Assembly: GCF_009826975.1 (NCBI RefSeq)
Contig: NZ_WUMO01000014.1
Location: forward strand, 1-40,643
DNA length: 40,643 nt
Source of the DNA: Flavobacterium sp. HBTb2-11-1
GTDB taxonomy: Bacteria > Bacteroidota > Bacteroidia > Flavobacteriales > Flavobacteriaceae
Direction of reading: 5' to 3'
In this document: positions 1-7,775 of the stretch, piece by piece
How the letters are laid out: every line of letters starts with the position of its first letter
Numbering within the stretch: the stretch's first letter is position 1
Position numbers and translations under genes: made by a program
The notes under the pieces: generated by a model
Seen by the model: only the letters and a program-made list of their open reading frames with translations
What the model was told of the DNA's origin: nothing
Database searches by the model: none

Positions 1-57
1 TGTTTTATAACGGGGTTTTTTATTCTAATCTTCACCTATAGTGATATAAGTGGAAAT

Positions 58-130
58 GGTACCTTAGCTCAGATGGTAGAGCAATGGACTGAAAATCCAT
101 GTGTCCCTGGTTCGATCCCTGGAGGTACCA
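58..130 (+). tRNA. tRNA-Phe (GAA)
   Basis: A 73-nt cloverleaf. The 7-bp acceptor stem pairs GGTACCT (58-64) with AGGTACC (123-129), followed by discriminator A130. The anticodon stem ATGGA/TCCAT encloses the loop CTGAAAA, giving anticodon GAA (Phe). The T-arm GGTTCGATCC is standard. The CCA end is not encoded, because CAT follows, so it must be added by tRNA nucleotidyltransferase. It lies 6 bp upstream of tRNA-Leu and is probably co-transcribed with it. Confidence 0.97.
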
Positions 131-136
131 CATCAT

Positions 137-225
137 GCTCGGATGGTGAAATTGGTAGACACGCTGGACTTAAAATCCAGTGAACAGCAATGTTCGTGCG
201 GGTTCAAGTCCCGCTCTGAGTACCA
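137..225 (+). tRNA. tRNA-Leu (UAA)
   Basis: A class II tRNA with a long variable arm (GAACAGCAATGTTC). The acceptor stem is GCTCGGA (137-143) with TCTGAGT (215-221), closed partly by G-U pairs. The anticodon stem CTGGA/TCCAG encloses the loop CTTAAAA, giving anticodon TAA (reads UUA/UUG). The discriminator is A222. An encoded CCA follows (223-225), unlike the neighbouring tRNA-Phe. Confidence 0.97.
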
Positions 226-226
226 A

Positions 227-262
227 AACTTCAATTAGCTTTGCTAGTTGGAGTTTTTTTTT
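227..262 (+). terminator. Rho-independent terminator of the tRNA pair
   Basis: A 13-bp hairpin has arms AACTTCAATTAGC (227-239) and GCTAGTTGGAGTT (243-255), with two G-U pairs and a 3-nt loop. It runs into an unbroken T tract and sits directly after tRNA-Leu. Confidence 0.88.
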
Positions 263-326
263 GCATTAAATTGAGTTAACACGTTAATTTTTATATTTTT
301 ACTTTAGTAAATTAAATTTGTAAGCT

Positions 327-779
327 ATGCAAAATGTTTTTCTTAAGGATGATTGTGATCAATTTATAAGTAGAGTTAATCAGCTTACACCTCATACACA
401 GCCACTTTGGGGTAAAATGTCGGTTGATCAGATGTTAGCTCACTGCAATGTTACATATGAAATGGTTTATGATACTATTCATCCTAAACCAAATGTTTTT
501 ATGAAACTTCTACTAAAATTTTTGGCTAAAGGTAAAGTAGTGAGTGAATCTCCTTATCCAAGAAACCTTAGTACAGCTCCACAATTTATTATTAAAGGTG
601 ATCGTGATTTTGAATTGGAAAAGAGTAGGTTAGTTTCTTATATTCAAAAAACACAAACATTAGGAGAAAAAGAATTTGAAGGTAAAGAATCTCTTTCTTT
701 TGGAAAATTGTCTTCTAAAGAATGGAATAATATGTTTGCAAAACATTTAGATCATCATTTCTCTCAATTTGGCGTTTAA
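327..779 (+). CDS. DUF1569 (DinB-like) protein
   Basis: This 150-aa protein has the DUF1569 signature. An N-terminal WGKMSVDQMLAHCN segment (about residues 28-41) is followed by a helical middle and a C-terminal KHLDHHFSQFGV segment. The family belongs to the DinB/YfiT-like four-helix-bundle group, in which histidines usually bind a divalent metal; H39 and the H-xx-HH set near residues 141-145 are candidate ligands. No signal peptide is seen, so it is probably cytoplasmic. The substrate is unknown; related bundles act as thiol-dependent transferases or hydrolases, which is family knowledge only. The next gene follows after 14 bp, so the two may be co-transcribed. Confidence 0.8.
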   Translation: MQNVFLKDDCDQFISRVNQLTPHTQPLWGKMSVDQMLAHCNVTYEMVYDTIHPKPNVFMKLLLKFLAKGKVVSESPYPRNLSTAPQFIIKGDRDFELEKSRLVSYIQKTQTLGEKEFEGKESLSFGKLSSKEWNNMFAKHLDHHFSQFGV

Positions 780-793
780 ACTATATTATCGCG

Positions 794-1228
794 ATGAAAA
801 GTTACACTATTATCTTTTTTCTTCTTTTAGGACTATCATGTAATGCTCAGAAACAAGAAGTTCAAAAATGCATTGAATCTTTTTTTGAAGGGTTTCATCA
901 GAGGGATTCATCAAAGATTAAATTAGTTTGTGCTGATAAAATGATATTGCAATCCATCAGCGAAAGCACCACTAAAGGGAATAAACTGTCTAATGAAAGT
1001 GCAAAAGAATTTTATAAATCTATTGCATCGATTCCTCTAAACATGAAATTTCATGAAAAAATATTAAGTTACAATATTCAGATTGATGGATCAATGGCTC
1101 ACGTCTGGGCTCCTTATGAATTTTATTTAAATGAAAAGTTCAGCCATTCTGGAGTAAATACTTTTACTTTATTTAAAGAAAAAGACGAATGGAAAATTAT
1201 ATACTTGATTGATACAAGAAGAAGATAA
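794..1228 (+). CDS. Secreted SnoaL/NTF2-like small protein
   Basis: A 144-aa protein. It begins with a signal peptide (positively charged N-terminus, hydrophobic core at residues 5-14, then GLSCNAQ). Cys16 could be a lipobox cysteine, or signal peptidase I could cut after NAQ. The mature part has the pattern of a SnoaL/DUF4440 cone fold: an N-terminal helix with the FFEGFHQRDSSKIKLV stretch, then strands ending in FTLFKEKDEWKIIYLIDTRRR-like sequence. Such folds are seen in small ligand-binding or isomerase-like proteins, but no active site can be named. Its stop codon directly abuts the stop codon of the convergent endonuclease gene, leaving no room for a terminator. Confidence 0.65.
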   Translation: MKSYTIIFFLLLGLSCNAQKQEVQKCIESFFEGFHQRDSSKIKLVCADKMILQSISESTTKGNKLSNESAKEFYKSIASIPLNMKFHEKILSYNIQIDGSMAHVWAPYEFYLNEKFSHSGVNTFTLFKEKDEWKIIYLIDTRRR

Positions 1229-1879
1229 TTAGTTTTTGATTACCACAGTATTATAGTACAAGCAAATATCGGTTAAGACACATTCAGGGCATTTAGGTTT
1301 TGGTCTGCAAATTTCTCGGCCATGAAACGAAATTGCCATTCCGATTTCTGACCAAATATTCTTTGGAAGGACTTGCATTAAGTCTTTTTCTACTTTATTT
1401 CCGTCCTTGCTTTCCTTTATAATTCCGATTCTGGGAGCAACGCGTATAACATGTAAGTCGGCAATAATGCCTTCCGCAGGTTTATTGGCTTCTCTTAAAA
1501 TGACATTCGCAGATTTTCTCCCAATTCCTTTTAAAGCAGTAAGATCGTACATGTTTAAAGGAATATCGGTATCATTTTTAATGATTTTAGCAATTTCTAA
1601 AATCCATTTTGCTTTTGTAGAATGATTACGGACTTTAGTTACATAAGATGTAAAAGTCTCTAGGTCCGTTTGAGATATACTTTTTAATGTTGGATATTTT
1701 TCGAATAATTTTGGCGCTATAGTATTTATATTGGCATCAGAATCTTGCGCAGAGAGAATAACCATGACAAGCAATTGATAAATGCTATGATATTCCAGAG
1801 GATGTTTCTTTCCTTTATATTTTTTTAAAATGGGCTTTAATTTAATTTCCCAATCTGCATTTTCTCCAAATAAATCCAT
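1229..1879 (-). CDS. Endonuclease III-like DNA glycosylase
   Basis: A 216-aa HhH-GPD base-excision-repair protein expected to remove oxidised pyrimidines and nick abasic sites. Visible motifs are LSAQDSD near residue 43, the helix-hairpin-helix LKGIGRKSANVI with its lysine in the position of the E. coli Nth catalytic Lys, and ADLHVIRVAPRIG carrying the catalytic Asp. The C-terminal iron-sulphur cysteines CRPKPKCPECVLTDIC are spaced C-X5-C-X2-C-X5-C. Classical Nth has X6 in the first gap, so this is one residue shorter. The sequence is divergent enough to be a second Nth-like paralogue rather than the housekeeping nth. It follows the hydrolase gene by 45 bp on the same strand. Confidence 0.85.
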   Translation of the reverse strand: MDLFGENADWEIKLKPILKKYKGKKHPLEYHSIYQLLVMVILSAQDSDANINTIAPKLFEKYPTLKSISQTDLETFTSYVTKVRNHSTKAKWILEIAKIIKNDTDIPLNMYDLTALKGIGRKSANVILREANKPAEGIIADLHVIRVAPRIGIIKESKDGNKVEKDLMQVLPKNIWSEIGMAISFHGREICRPKPKCPECVLTDICLYYNTVVIKN

Positions 1880-1924
1880 TTTTGATTCTCTTTAATGTTG
1901 AAATTGATATAGTTAATTATAAAG

Positions 1925-2791
1925 TTAACTGATTTTAATGAATTCAAGAATTTTTTTAATAACATTTTGATTGCCGAGTATTTTTCGATGACCAAGGCCT
2001 TCAGTTAAAAATAAAGAACCATTTTCAAGGTTTTCATGGATATGTAATCCAGCTTTCACAGAAACTTCAGGATCATCTTTATCATGTATGACTAGAACAG
2101 GAGTTTTTATTTTTTTGGCAGCCTTATATGCTGAAAAATCATCCATTTTAACCTGATACATATTTTCAAAATAATCTCTTAAATGAATGCTGATTTCTTT
2201 CTTCAATCCTAATTTAAAGGTAAATTCATCTAAAATATCCTGAACAATATCACCGCTTCCTATAATTATTGCTTTTTCAACTTTAAGCCCATCTTTAATA
2301 GAATTAAGAACTGACATACCCCCTAAAGAATGTCCGATCGCAATTTCAAAAGGGCCAAATTGTTTTTCTATTTCTAATATAGAAGCTATAAATTCAGACA
2401 TTATTGTGGTCTTGCCTTTTGATTTTCCATGTGCTGGTGCGTCAAAACTAACTGTAGAATAGCCATTTGCTAAAAGTTCATCAGCAATCTTAAATAGTTG
2501 AGTTCCTCTTCCAGACCAGCCGTGAACCAATAATACTTTGCGCGGACTTTGCCCGTAGGTGTACGTAACTACGCTTTTATCGATTTCAGGAATGTAAATT
2601 AATTTTTGAATGCTTTTAGCATCCATTTCTAATTCCCGTTTGGGAACTTTATGTTTTATAGGTGTTGTAAAGATTTTTGCTGCAAATTTTGTAACCAAAT
2701 TTGTCGAAATAAATGCGCAAATTTTCGCAGAAATTATAATAATCTTAGGAATTTTTAATGATTTAGTAGGATTAGTTGCCTTTTTTGCCAT
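1925..2791 (-). CDS. Alpha/beta hydrolase, probably membrane-associated
   Basis: A 288-aa serine hydrolase. Residues about 17-45 form a hydrophobic, lysine-flanked helix that may anchor it to the membrane. The oxyanion region is VLLVHGWSGRGTQL, the nucleophile elbow is GHSLGG (Ser about 155), the acid is in VIHDKDDPEV, and the catalytic His is in LGHRKIL near the C-terminus. These make a complete triad in the expected order. The substrate cannot be told from sequence; esterase or acylglycerol lipase activity is typical of relatives. It is divergent from glgA (116 bp between starts) and upstream of the endonuclease III gene. Confidence 0.82.
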   Translation of the reverse strand: MAKKATNPTKSLKIPKIIIISAKICAFISTNLVTKFAAKIFTTPIKHKVPKRELEMDAKSIQKLIYIPEIDKSVVTYTYGQSPRKVLLVHGWSGRGTQLFKIADELLANGYSTVSFDAPAHGKSKGKTTIMSEFIASILEIEKQFGPFEIAIGHSLGGMSVLNSIKDGLKVEKAIIIGSGDIVQDILDEFTFKLGLKKEISIHLRDYFENMYQVKMDDFSAYKAAKKIKTPVLVIHDKDDPEVSVKAGLHIHENLENGSLFLTEGLGHRKILGNQNVIKKILEFIKIS

Positions 2792-2907
2792 TTCAATAAA
2801 ACTTATTTAAACTAAGGGTTTTTGCTTGTTTTTTGCTAAATTTAGAAAACATAAAAGTAGTATTTAAATGATTGCTTCTTATCTATAATCATAAATTAAT
2901 TTCTTAA

Positions 2908-4335
2908 ATGGAAATATTTCATATTAGTGCAGAATGCTATCCTGTGGCAAAAGTTGGAGGCTTGGGAGATGTAGTTGGTGCATTGCCAAAATATCAGCAG
3001 TCTGCTGGACATGAACTTAGAGTTGTAATTCCTTGTTACGACACAAAGTTTAGGCACGAAAATGATTTTGAATGTGTCCATTGGGGTACAGTTAAATTAG
3101 GAGATTTTAATTTTCCGTTCAGCGTTTTAAAGGAAACAACAGATAAATTAGGTTATGAACTGTATTTGATAGAAATTAATGAATTATTCAATCGTCCGAA
3201 TGTTTATGGCTATGAAGATGATATAGAAAGATTTTTGTCTTTTCAGATTGCTACACTCGATTGGATTATAGCACGAAATAAAATTCCAGATATTATTAAT
3301 TGTCATGATCATCATACTGGAGTTATTCCGTTTTTGCTGCAATTTGCTTATAAATATGAGAATTTGAAGAATGTAAAAACTGCCATAACAATTCATAATG
3401 GTTTGTATCAAGGATGGTTTGGTTTTGATAAGTTATATTATTTGCCAGAATTTGATTTAAAACATGTTGGATTTTTAGAATGGAGTAATTCAATTAACTC
3501 TCTAGCTGTAGGAATTAAATGCGCAAATGCTGTGACTACAGTTTCTCCAAGTTATTTAAATGAAATTAATATTTCGGCAAATGGTTTAGAATCATTGTTT
3601 AATTCTGTTAGAAACAAATCCAAAGGAATTTTAAACGGAATTGATATTGAAGTTTGGAATCCGATAAAAGATCACGTGATTGCACAAAATTATTCGATTG
3701 AAGATTTTGAAATAGGAAAACAGAAAAATAAAGAAAAACTGTGTGAAGAATTTGATTTAGATCCTTCAAAGCCACTGTTTAGCTTTATTGGAAGATTGTT
3801 TGAAGAAAAAGGAGGCGATTTGCTTCCGCATGCTTCCGCTTTGGCTTTGTCAGAACATTTCGAAGAAATTAATATTTTGATTCTGGGGTCAGGAAATGCT
3901 TCAATTGAATCCCAGCTGACTCAGTTGCGAAATGATTATAAAGGAAATTATAATGTTTTTATAGGTTATAATGAAGAATTGGCACATTTAATTTATGCAG
4001 GTTCAGATTATATTTTAATGCCTTCTAGAGTTGAACCATGCGGGTTAAATCAGATGTATGCGATGCGTTACGGAACAATTCCGATTGTTAGAAGAACTGG
4101 AGGGTTGAGAGATACGGTTATTGATTTTGGTGATGAAGGAAATGGAGTTTGTCATGATCAAGCTTCTGTGGCTGATATATGCTATTCAATAAATCGTGCT
4201 GTTAGGTTGTATGAGGATAAAATAAATTTCAATAAGGTTTTAAAAAGAGGAATGTTAGCAGATCATTCCTGGGAAAGAGTTTGCCAAGAATATATCGAAA
4301 TATACAACTTAATAATTCAGCAAGATGAAATTTAA
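2908..4335 (+). CDS. glgA: Glycogen synthase (ADP-glucose), GT5
   Basis: This 475-aa enzyme transfers glucose from ADP-glucose to the non-reducing end of alpha-1,4-glucan. It has the GT-B two-lobe layout. The N-terminal ADP-glucose motif is K-V-G-G-L-G-D (K15; usually KTGGL). The hinge region has the SFIGRLFEEKGGD motif, and the C-terminal lobe carries PSRVEPCGLNQMYAMRYG with the GT5 catalytic Glu and RRTGGLRDTV. The length is normal for GT5. It is the first gene of the glycogen cluster, and its last 11 bp overlap the start of glgC, which implies translational coupling. Confidence 0.96.
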   Translation: MEIFHISAECYPVAKVGGLGDVVGALPKYQQSAGHELRVVIPCYDTKFRHENDFECVHWGTVKLGDFNFPFSVLKETTDKLGYELYLIEINELFNRPNVYGYEDDIERFLSFQIATLDWIIARNKIPDIINCHDHHTGVIPFLLQFAYKYENLKNVKTAITIHNGLYQGWFGFDKLYYLPEFDLKHVGFLEWSNSINSLAVGIKCANAVTTVSPSYLNEINISANGLESLFNSVRNKSKGILNGIDIEVWNPIKDHVIAQNYSIEDFEIGKQKNKEKLCEEFDLDPSKPLFSFIGRLFEEKGGDLLPHASALALSEHFEEINILILGSGNASIESQLTQLRNDYKGNYNVFIGYNEELAHLIYAGSDYILMPSRVEPCGLNQMYAMRYGTIPIVRRTGGLRDTVIDFGDEGNGVCHDQASVADICYSINRAVRLYEDKINFNKVLKRGMLADHSWERVCQEYIEIYNLIIQQDEI

Positions 4336-5605
4336 AAAGAAAAATGTAGTCGCCATTATTTTAGGAGGTGGACAAGGTTCACGTTTATTTCCATTGACAG
4401 AAACAAGATCAAAACCGGCGGTTCCGATTGGAGGAAAATATCGTTTGGTTGATATTCCGATTTCTAATTGTATCAATTCTGATATTTTTAAAATATTCGT
4501 TTTAACACAATTCAACTCTGCGTCTTTAAATGCTCACATTAAAAACACTTTTAATTTTAGCATTTTTAGCCAGTCTTTTGTTGATATATTGGCTGCTGAA
4601 CAAACTCCAGACAATCCAACTTGGTTTCAGGGAACGGCTGATGCTGTGAGACAATGTATGTCGCATTTTTTGAAACACGATTTTGATCACGCTTTAATTC
4701 TTTCTGGCGATCAATTATATCAAATGGATTTTAACGAAATGCTCGAAGCTCATATTGCAGCTGATGCTGAAATTTCAATTGCCACTTTACCCGTAAACGC
4801 TAAAGATGCTCCTGAATTTGGAATTCTTAAAACCGATAACGAAAACAATATTCATGCGTTTATAGAAAAACCTCATGCTTCTTTATTGCCAGAATGGGAA
4901 TCTGAAGTGAGCGAGCAAATGCAGGAGAAAGGCAAAAAGTATCTGGCTTCGATGGGGATTTATATTTTCAATAAGTCATTGCTTGTAGAATTAATGGCTG
5001 ACCAAGAAACAAAAGATTTTGGTAAAGAAATTATTCCGCAGTCGGTTGGTAAACACAAAATCTTAAGTTATCAATATGAAGGATATTGGACTGATATTGG
5101 AAATATTGAATCGTTTTTTGAAGCGAATATTGGTCTAACAGCAGATATTCCAGAGTTTAATTTGTTCGATAATGAGAATAAAATCTTTACGAGACCAAGA
5201 TTACTGCCACCATCTAAATTTAGAAATTCAATTATCAATCAATCTTTAATTTCGGAAGGTTGTATTATTAATGCTAAAGAGATCAAAAGCTCTGTAATTG
5301 GAATTCGTTCCAGAATTGGAGAGGGGACCGTTTTGGAGAACTGTTACGTCATGGGAAATGATTTCTATCAAGATCTTGACGAAATGAACCATGAAAGCAG
5401 TATTAATAAAATTCACGTTGGAATTGGCGAAAACTGCTTTATTAAAAATGCTTTGATCGACAAAAATGTGCGTATTGGAAACAATGTTCACATTAGCGGA
5501 GGAAAACATTTAGACAATTTTACTAATGAATTGTATAGTATAAAAGATGGTATTGTCGTTGTCAAAAAAGGTGTAACGCTTTCAGATAACTTTAGAATTG
5601 AGTAA
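4325..5605 (+). CDS. glgC: Glucose-1-phosphate adenylyltransferase
   Basis: A 426-aa enzyme that makes ADP-glucose from ATP and glucose 1-phosphate, the committed and usually allosterically controlled step of bacterial glycogen synthesis. The nucleotidyltransferase domain opens with GGGQGSRLFPLTETRSKPAV; then come the SGDQLYQMDF metal-binding Asp and the sugar-phosphate loop FIEKPH. The C-terminal part (about residues 290-426) shows left-handed beta-helix hexapeptide repeats such as IGIRSRIGEGTVLEN and IGNNVHISGG. The start codon lies inside the end of glgA. Confidence 0.96.
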   Translation: MKFKKKNVVAIILGGGQGSRLFPLTETRSKPAVPIGGKYRLVDIPISNCINSDIFKIFVLTQFNSASLNAHIKNTFNFSIFSQSFVDILAAEQTPDNPTWFQGTADAVRQCMSHFLKHDFDHALILSGDQLYQMDFNEMLEAHIAADAEISIATLPVNAKDAPEFGILKTDNENNIHAFIEKPHASLLPEWESEVSEQMQEKGKKYLASMGIYIFNKSLLVELMADQETKDFGKEIIPQSVGKHKILSYQYEGYWTDIGNIESFFEANIGLTADIPEFNLFDNENKIFTRPRLLPPSKFRNSIINQSLISEGCIINAKEIKSSVIGIRSRIGEGTVLENCYVMGNDFYQDLDEMNHESSINKIHVGIGENCFIKNALIDKNVRIGNNVHISGGKHLDNFTNELYSIKDGIVVVKKGVTLSDNFRIE

Positions 5606-5625
5606 AACCTGAAAAAACAATATAG

Positions 5626-5662
5626 AAATTCTAAATTCCAAAATCTAAATTCCAAATTCCAA
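5626..5662. repeat. AAATTC(C/T)AA short direct repeats between glgC and glgB
   Basis: About four imperfect copies of an 8-10 nt unit (AAATTCTAA, AAATTCCAA, ATCTAAATTCC, AAATTCCAA) lie head to tail. They match the left arm of the hairpin terminators at 19098, 27830 and 38760, but no matching right arm (TTGGAATTT) follows, so no hairpin forms here. It looks like a half or decayed copy, which would fit read-through from glgC into glgB. Confidence 0.6.
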
Positions 5663-5680
5663 TCGCCATAAAAACCAAAC

Positions 5681-7588
5681 ATGACTAAAGTAATAGCACA
5701 CTCTCTTTTTACCGATTTTGATATAGATTTATTCAAAGCTGGAAAACACTTCAGATTATATGAAAAATTAGGAGCTCATTTAACTGAGGTGAACGGAGTT
5801 AAAGGTGTTTACTTTGCAGTTTGGGCCCCAACTGCGCAGTCGGTTTCTGTTGTTGGCGATTTTAATTATTGGATTCAAGGCGAACATAATCTAAATGTGC
5901 GTTGGGATTCTTCTGGAATATGGGAAGGATTTATTCCTGATATTTCAAAAGGAACGCTTTATAAATATAAAATCCAATCTAATATAAATGGTGTAATTAC
6001 CGAAAAAGCAGATCCCTTTGCGCTTTACTGCGAAAAACCGCCTCATACTGCTTCTGTTGTCTGGGATTTGGATTATAAGTGGAAGGATGAAGATTGGATG
6101 CAGAAACGTCAAAATTATAATGCATTGGATAAACCCTATTCGGTTTATGAAGTGCATTTGGGGTCGTGGAGAAGAGCAGAACATAATCGGTTTTTGACTT
6201 ATCTCGAACTTGCAGATGATTTAGTAAAATATGTAAAAGAAACAGGCTTTACGCATGTTGAGTTTATGCCAATTATGGAATATCCTTATGACCCTTCTTG
6301 GGGCTATCAACTTACAGGATATTTTGCACCGACTTCGCGTTTTGGTAAACCGCAGGATTTTATGGTTTTGGTCGATAGATTGCATCAGGAACGAATTGGA
6401 GTCATTTTAGACTGGGTTCCATCGCACTTTCCTGATGATGCTCATGGTTTAGGCTTTTTTGATGGTTCGCATTTATATGAACATCCAGATCGCAGAAAAG
6501 GGTATCATCCAGATTGGAAAAGTTTGGTTTTCAATTATGGAAGAAATGAGGTTCGGGCCTTTCTAATTAGTAACGCTGTTTTTTGGCTTCAAAATTATCA
6601 CATCGACGGACTTAGAGTTGATGCTGTAGCGTCTATGCTTTATTTGGATTATTCTAGAAAAGATGGAGAATGGGAAGCCAATATTTTTGGAGGAAGAGAA
6701 AATCTTGATTCCATTAGCTTTCTTAAAGAATTTAATGAAGTAATCTATTCTAATTTTGATGGAATTCAAACTATTGCAGAAGAAAGCACTTCTTTTCCGA
6801 TGGTTTCAAGACCCACTTCTATAGGAGGTTTAGGTTTTGGAATGAAATGGATGATGGGCTGGATGCACGATACTTTAAAATATTTTCAAAAAGAAACCAT
6901 CTACAGAAAATATCATCAGAATGAATTGACTTTTTCGATGACGTATGCTTTTACTGAAAATTTTATGCTTCCATTTTCGCATGACGAAGTGGTATACGGC
7001 AAAAATTCCCTTATTTATAAAATGCCTGGTGACGAATGGCAACGTTTTGCAAATTTAAGATTGCTATATGGTTATATGTTTACGCACCCTGGCACAAAAC
7101 TTCTGTTTATGGGAGCTGAACTTGGTCAAACTTCTGAATGGAATTTCGAACAAAGTTTAGACTGGCATTTGCTGCAATATGGTTTTCATTCTGGAATAAA
7201 AAAATTGATTACAGATTTGAATCAATTGTATAAATCTCAGCCTGCGTTGTACGAAAAGCAATTTAGTGGAGATGGTTTTGAATGGATTAATTATTCAGAT
7301 CACCAAAATGCGATTTTATCTTACATCCGAAAAGGGAATAATCCTAATGAGAATTTGATTGTGGTGTGCAATTTTACTGAAGTTGTTCGAGAAAATTATA
7401 GAATTGGTACTCCTAAAAAAGGCAAATTGAAAGAGATTTTTAATAGCGATGCCACAATTTACGGTGGAAGCGGTGTTGAAAATTCTAACGCATTAAAAAT
7501 AGAAACAGTTGCTTATGATGGGAGAGATTTTTCTGTCGCATTAATTTTACCTCCTTTAAGTGTTACTGTATATTCTTTGATTGAATAA
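5681..7588 (+). CDS. glgB: 1,4-alpha-glucan branching enzyme, GH13
   Basis: A 635-aa branching enzyme that cuts alpha-1,4 chains and re-attaches them as alpha-1,6 branches. The N-terminal CBM48 domain (about residues 25-115) contains YFAVWAPTAQSVSVVGDFN. The catalytic barrel shows DWVPSHF, DGLRVDAVASMLYLDY (nucleophile D314), TIAEEST (acid/base at E367/E368) and PFSHDEVVYGK (transition-state Asp D435). A C-terminal all-beta domain ends with PPLSVTVYSL. It lacks the extra N1 domain of the longest GlgB forms. It lies 75 bp after glgC in the same direction. Confidence 0.96.
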   Translation: MTKVIAHSLFTDFDIDLFKAGKHFRLYEKLGAHLTEVNGVKGVYFAVWAPTAQSVSVVGDFNYWIQGEHNLNVRWDSSGIWEGFIPDISKGTLYKYKIQSNINGVITEKADPFALYCEKPPHTASVVWDLDYKWKDEDWMQKRQNYNALDKPYSVYEVHLGSWRRAEHNRFLTYLELADDLVKYVKETGFTHVEFMPIMEYPYDPSWGYQLTGYFAPTSRFGKPQDFMVLVDRLHQERIGVILDWVPSHFPDDAHGLGFFDGSHLYEHPDRRKGYHPDWKSLVFNYGRNEVRAFLISNAVFWLQNYHIDGLRVDAVASMLYLDYSRKDGEWEANIFGGRENLDSISFLKEFNEVIYSNFDGIQTIAEESTSFPMVSRPTSIGGLGFGMKWMMGWMHDTLKYFQKETIYRKYHQNELTFSMTYAFTENFMLPFSHDEVVYGKNSLIYKMPGDEWQRFANLRLLYGYMFTHPGTKLLFMGAELGQTSEWNFEQSLDWHLLQYGFHSGIKKLITDLNQLYKSQPALYEKQFSGDGFEWINYSDHQNAILSYIRKGNNPNENLIVVCNFTEVVRENYRIGTPKKGKLKEIFNSDATIYGGSGVENSNALKIETVAYDGRDFSVALILPPLSVTVYSLIE

Positions 7589-7689
7589 AAAATCTGCAAC
7601 TAAGATTTTGTCATTATATCGTTTCAAAATTATCAAATTGCTGTTTTTTTGTTTTGTAATTTGAAACTCATTCAGAAAAAACGTTTTCG

Positions 7690-7739
7690 TGAATAAACCT
7701 TTTATTCATAGGGTATTACGAACTTTTTTTGTATGTTTG
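7690..7739 (+). promoter_or_regulatory. Dyad plus -7-like box upstream of the GH31 gene
   Basis: A perfect 8-bp inverted repeat TGAATAAA (7690-7697) / TTTATTCA (7701-7708), with a 3-nt loop, lies 23 bp before TATGTTTG (7732-7739). The latter fits the Bacteroidota -7 consensus TAnnTTTG. No TTG -33 box is present at 17-23 bp spacing; the dyad occupies that place. It may be an operator or an activator site, which is inference. The GH31 start codon is 36 bp downstream. Confidence 0.4.
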
Positions 7740-7775
7740 AATAGAAGGAAAATGTTAAATTAATTCATTTGAGAT

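Noticed and set aside
1..57. End of a further gene or tRNA before tRNA-Phe
   Set aside because: The 57 bases contain a T-rich tract that may be the tail of an upstream terminator, but no stem or gene part can be confirmed at the window edge.
313..320. TAAATTTG as a promoter for the DUF1569 gene
   Set aside because: It lies only 6 bp before the start codon and has no TTG at the right spacing; it would give a leaderless or internal start.
5626..5662. Possible CRISPR-like or phase-variable array between glgC and glgB
   Set aside because: Units are 8-10 nt, imperfect and without spacers; better explained as terminator-arm repeats.
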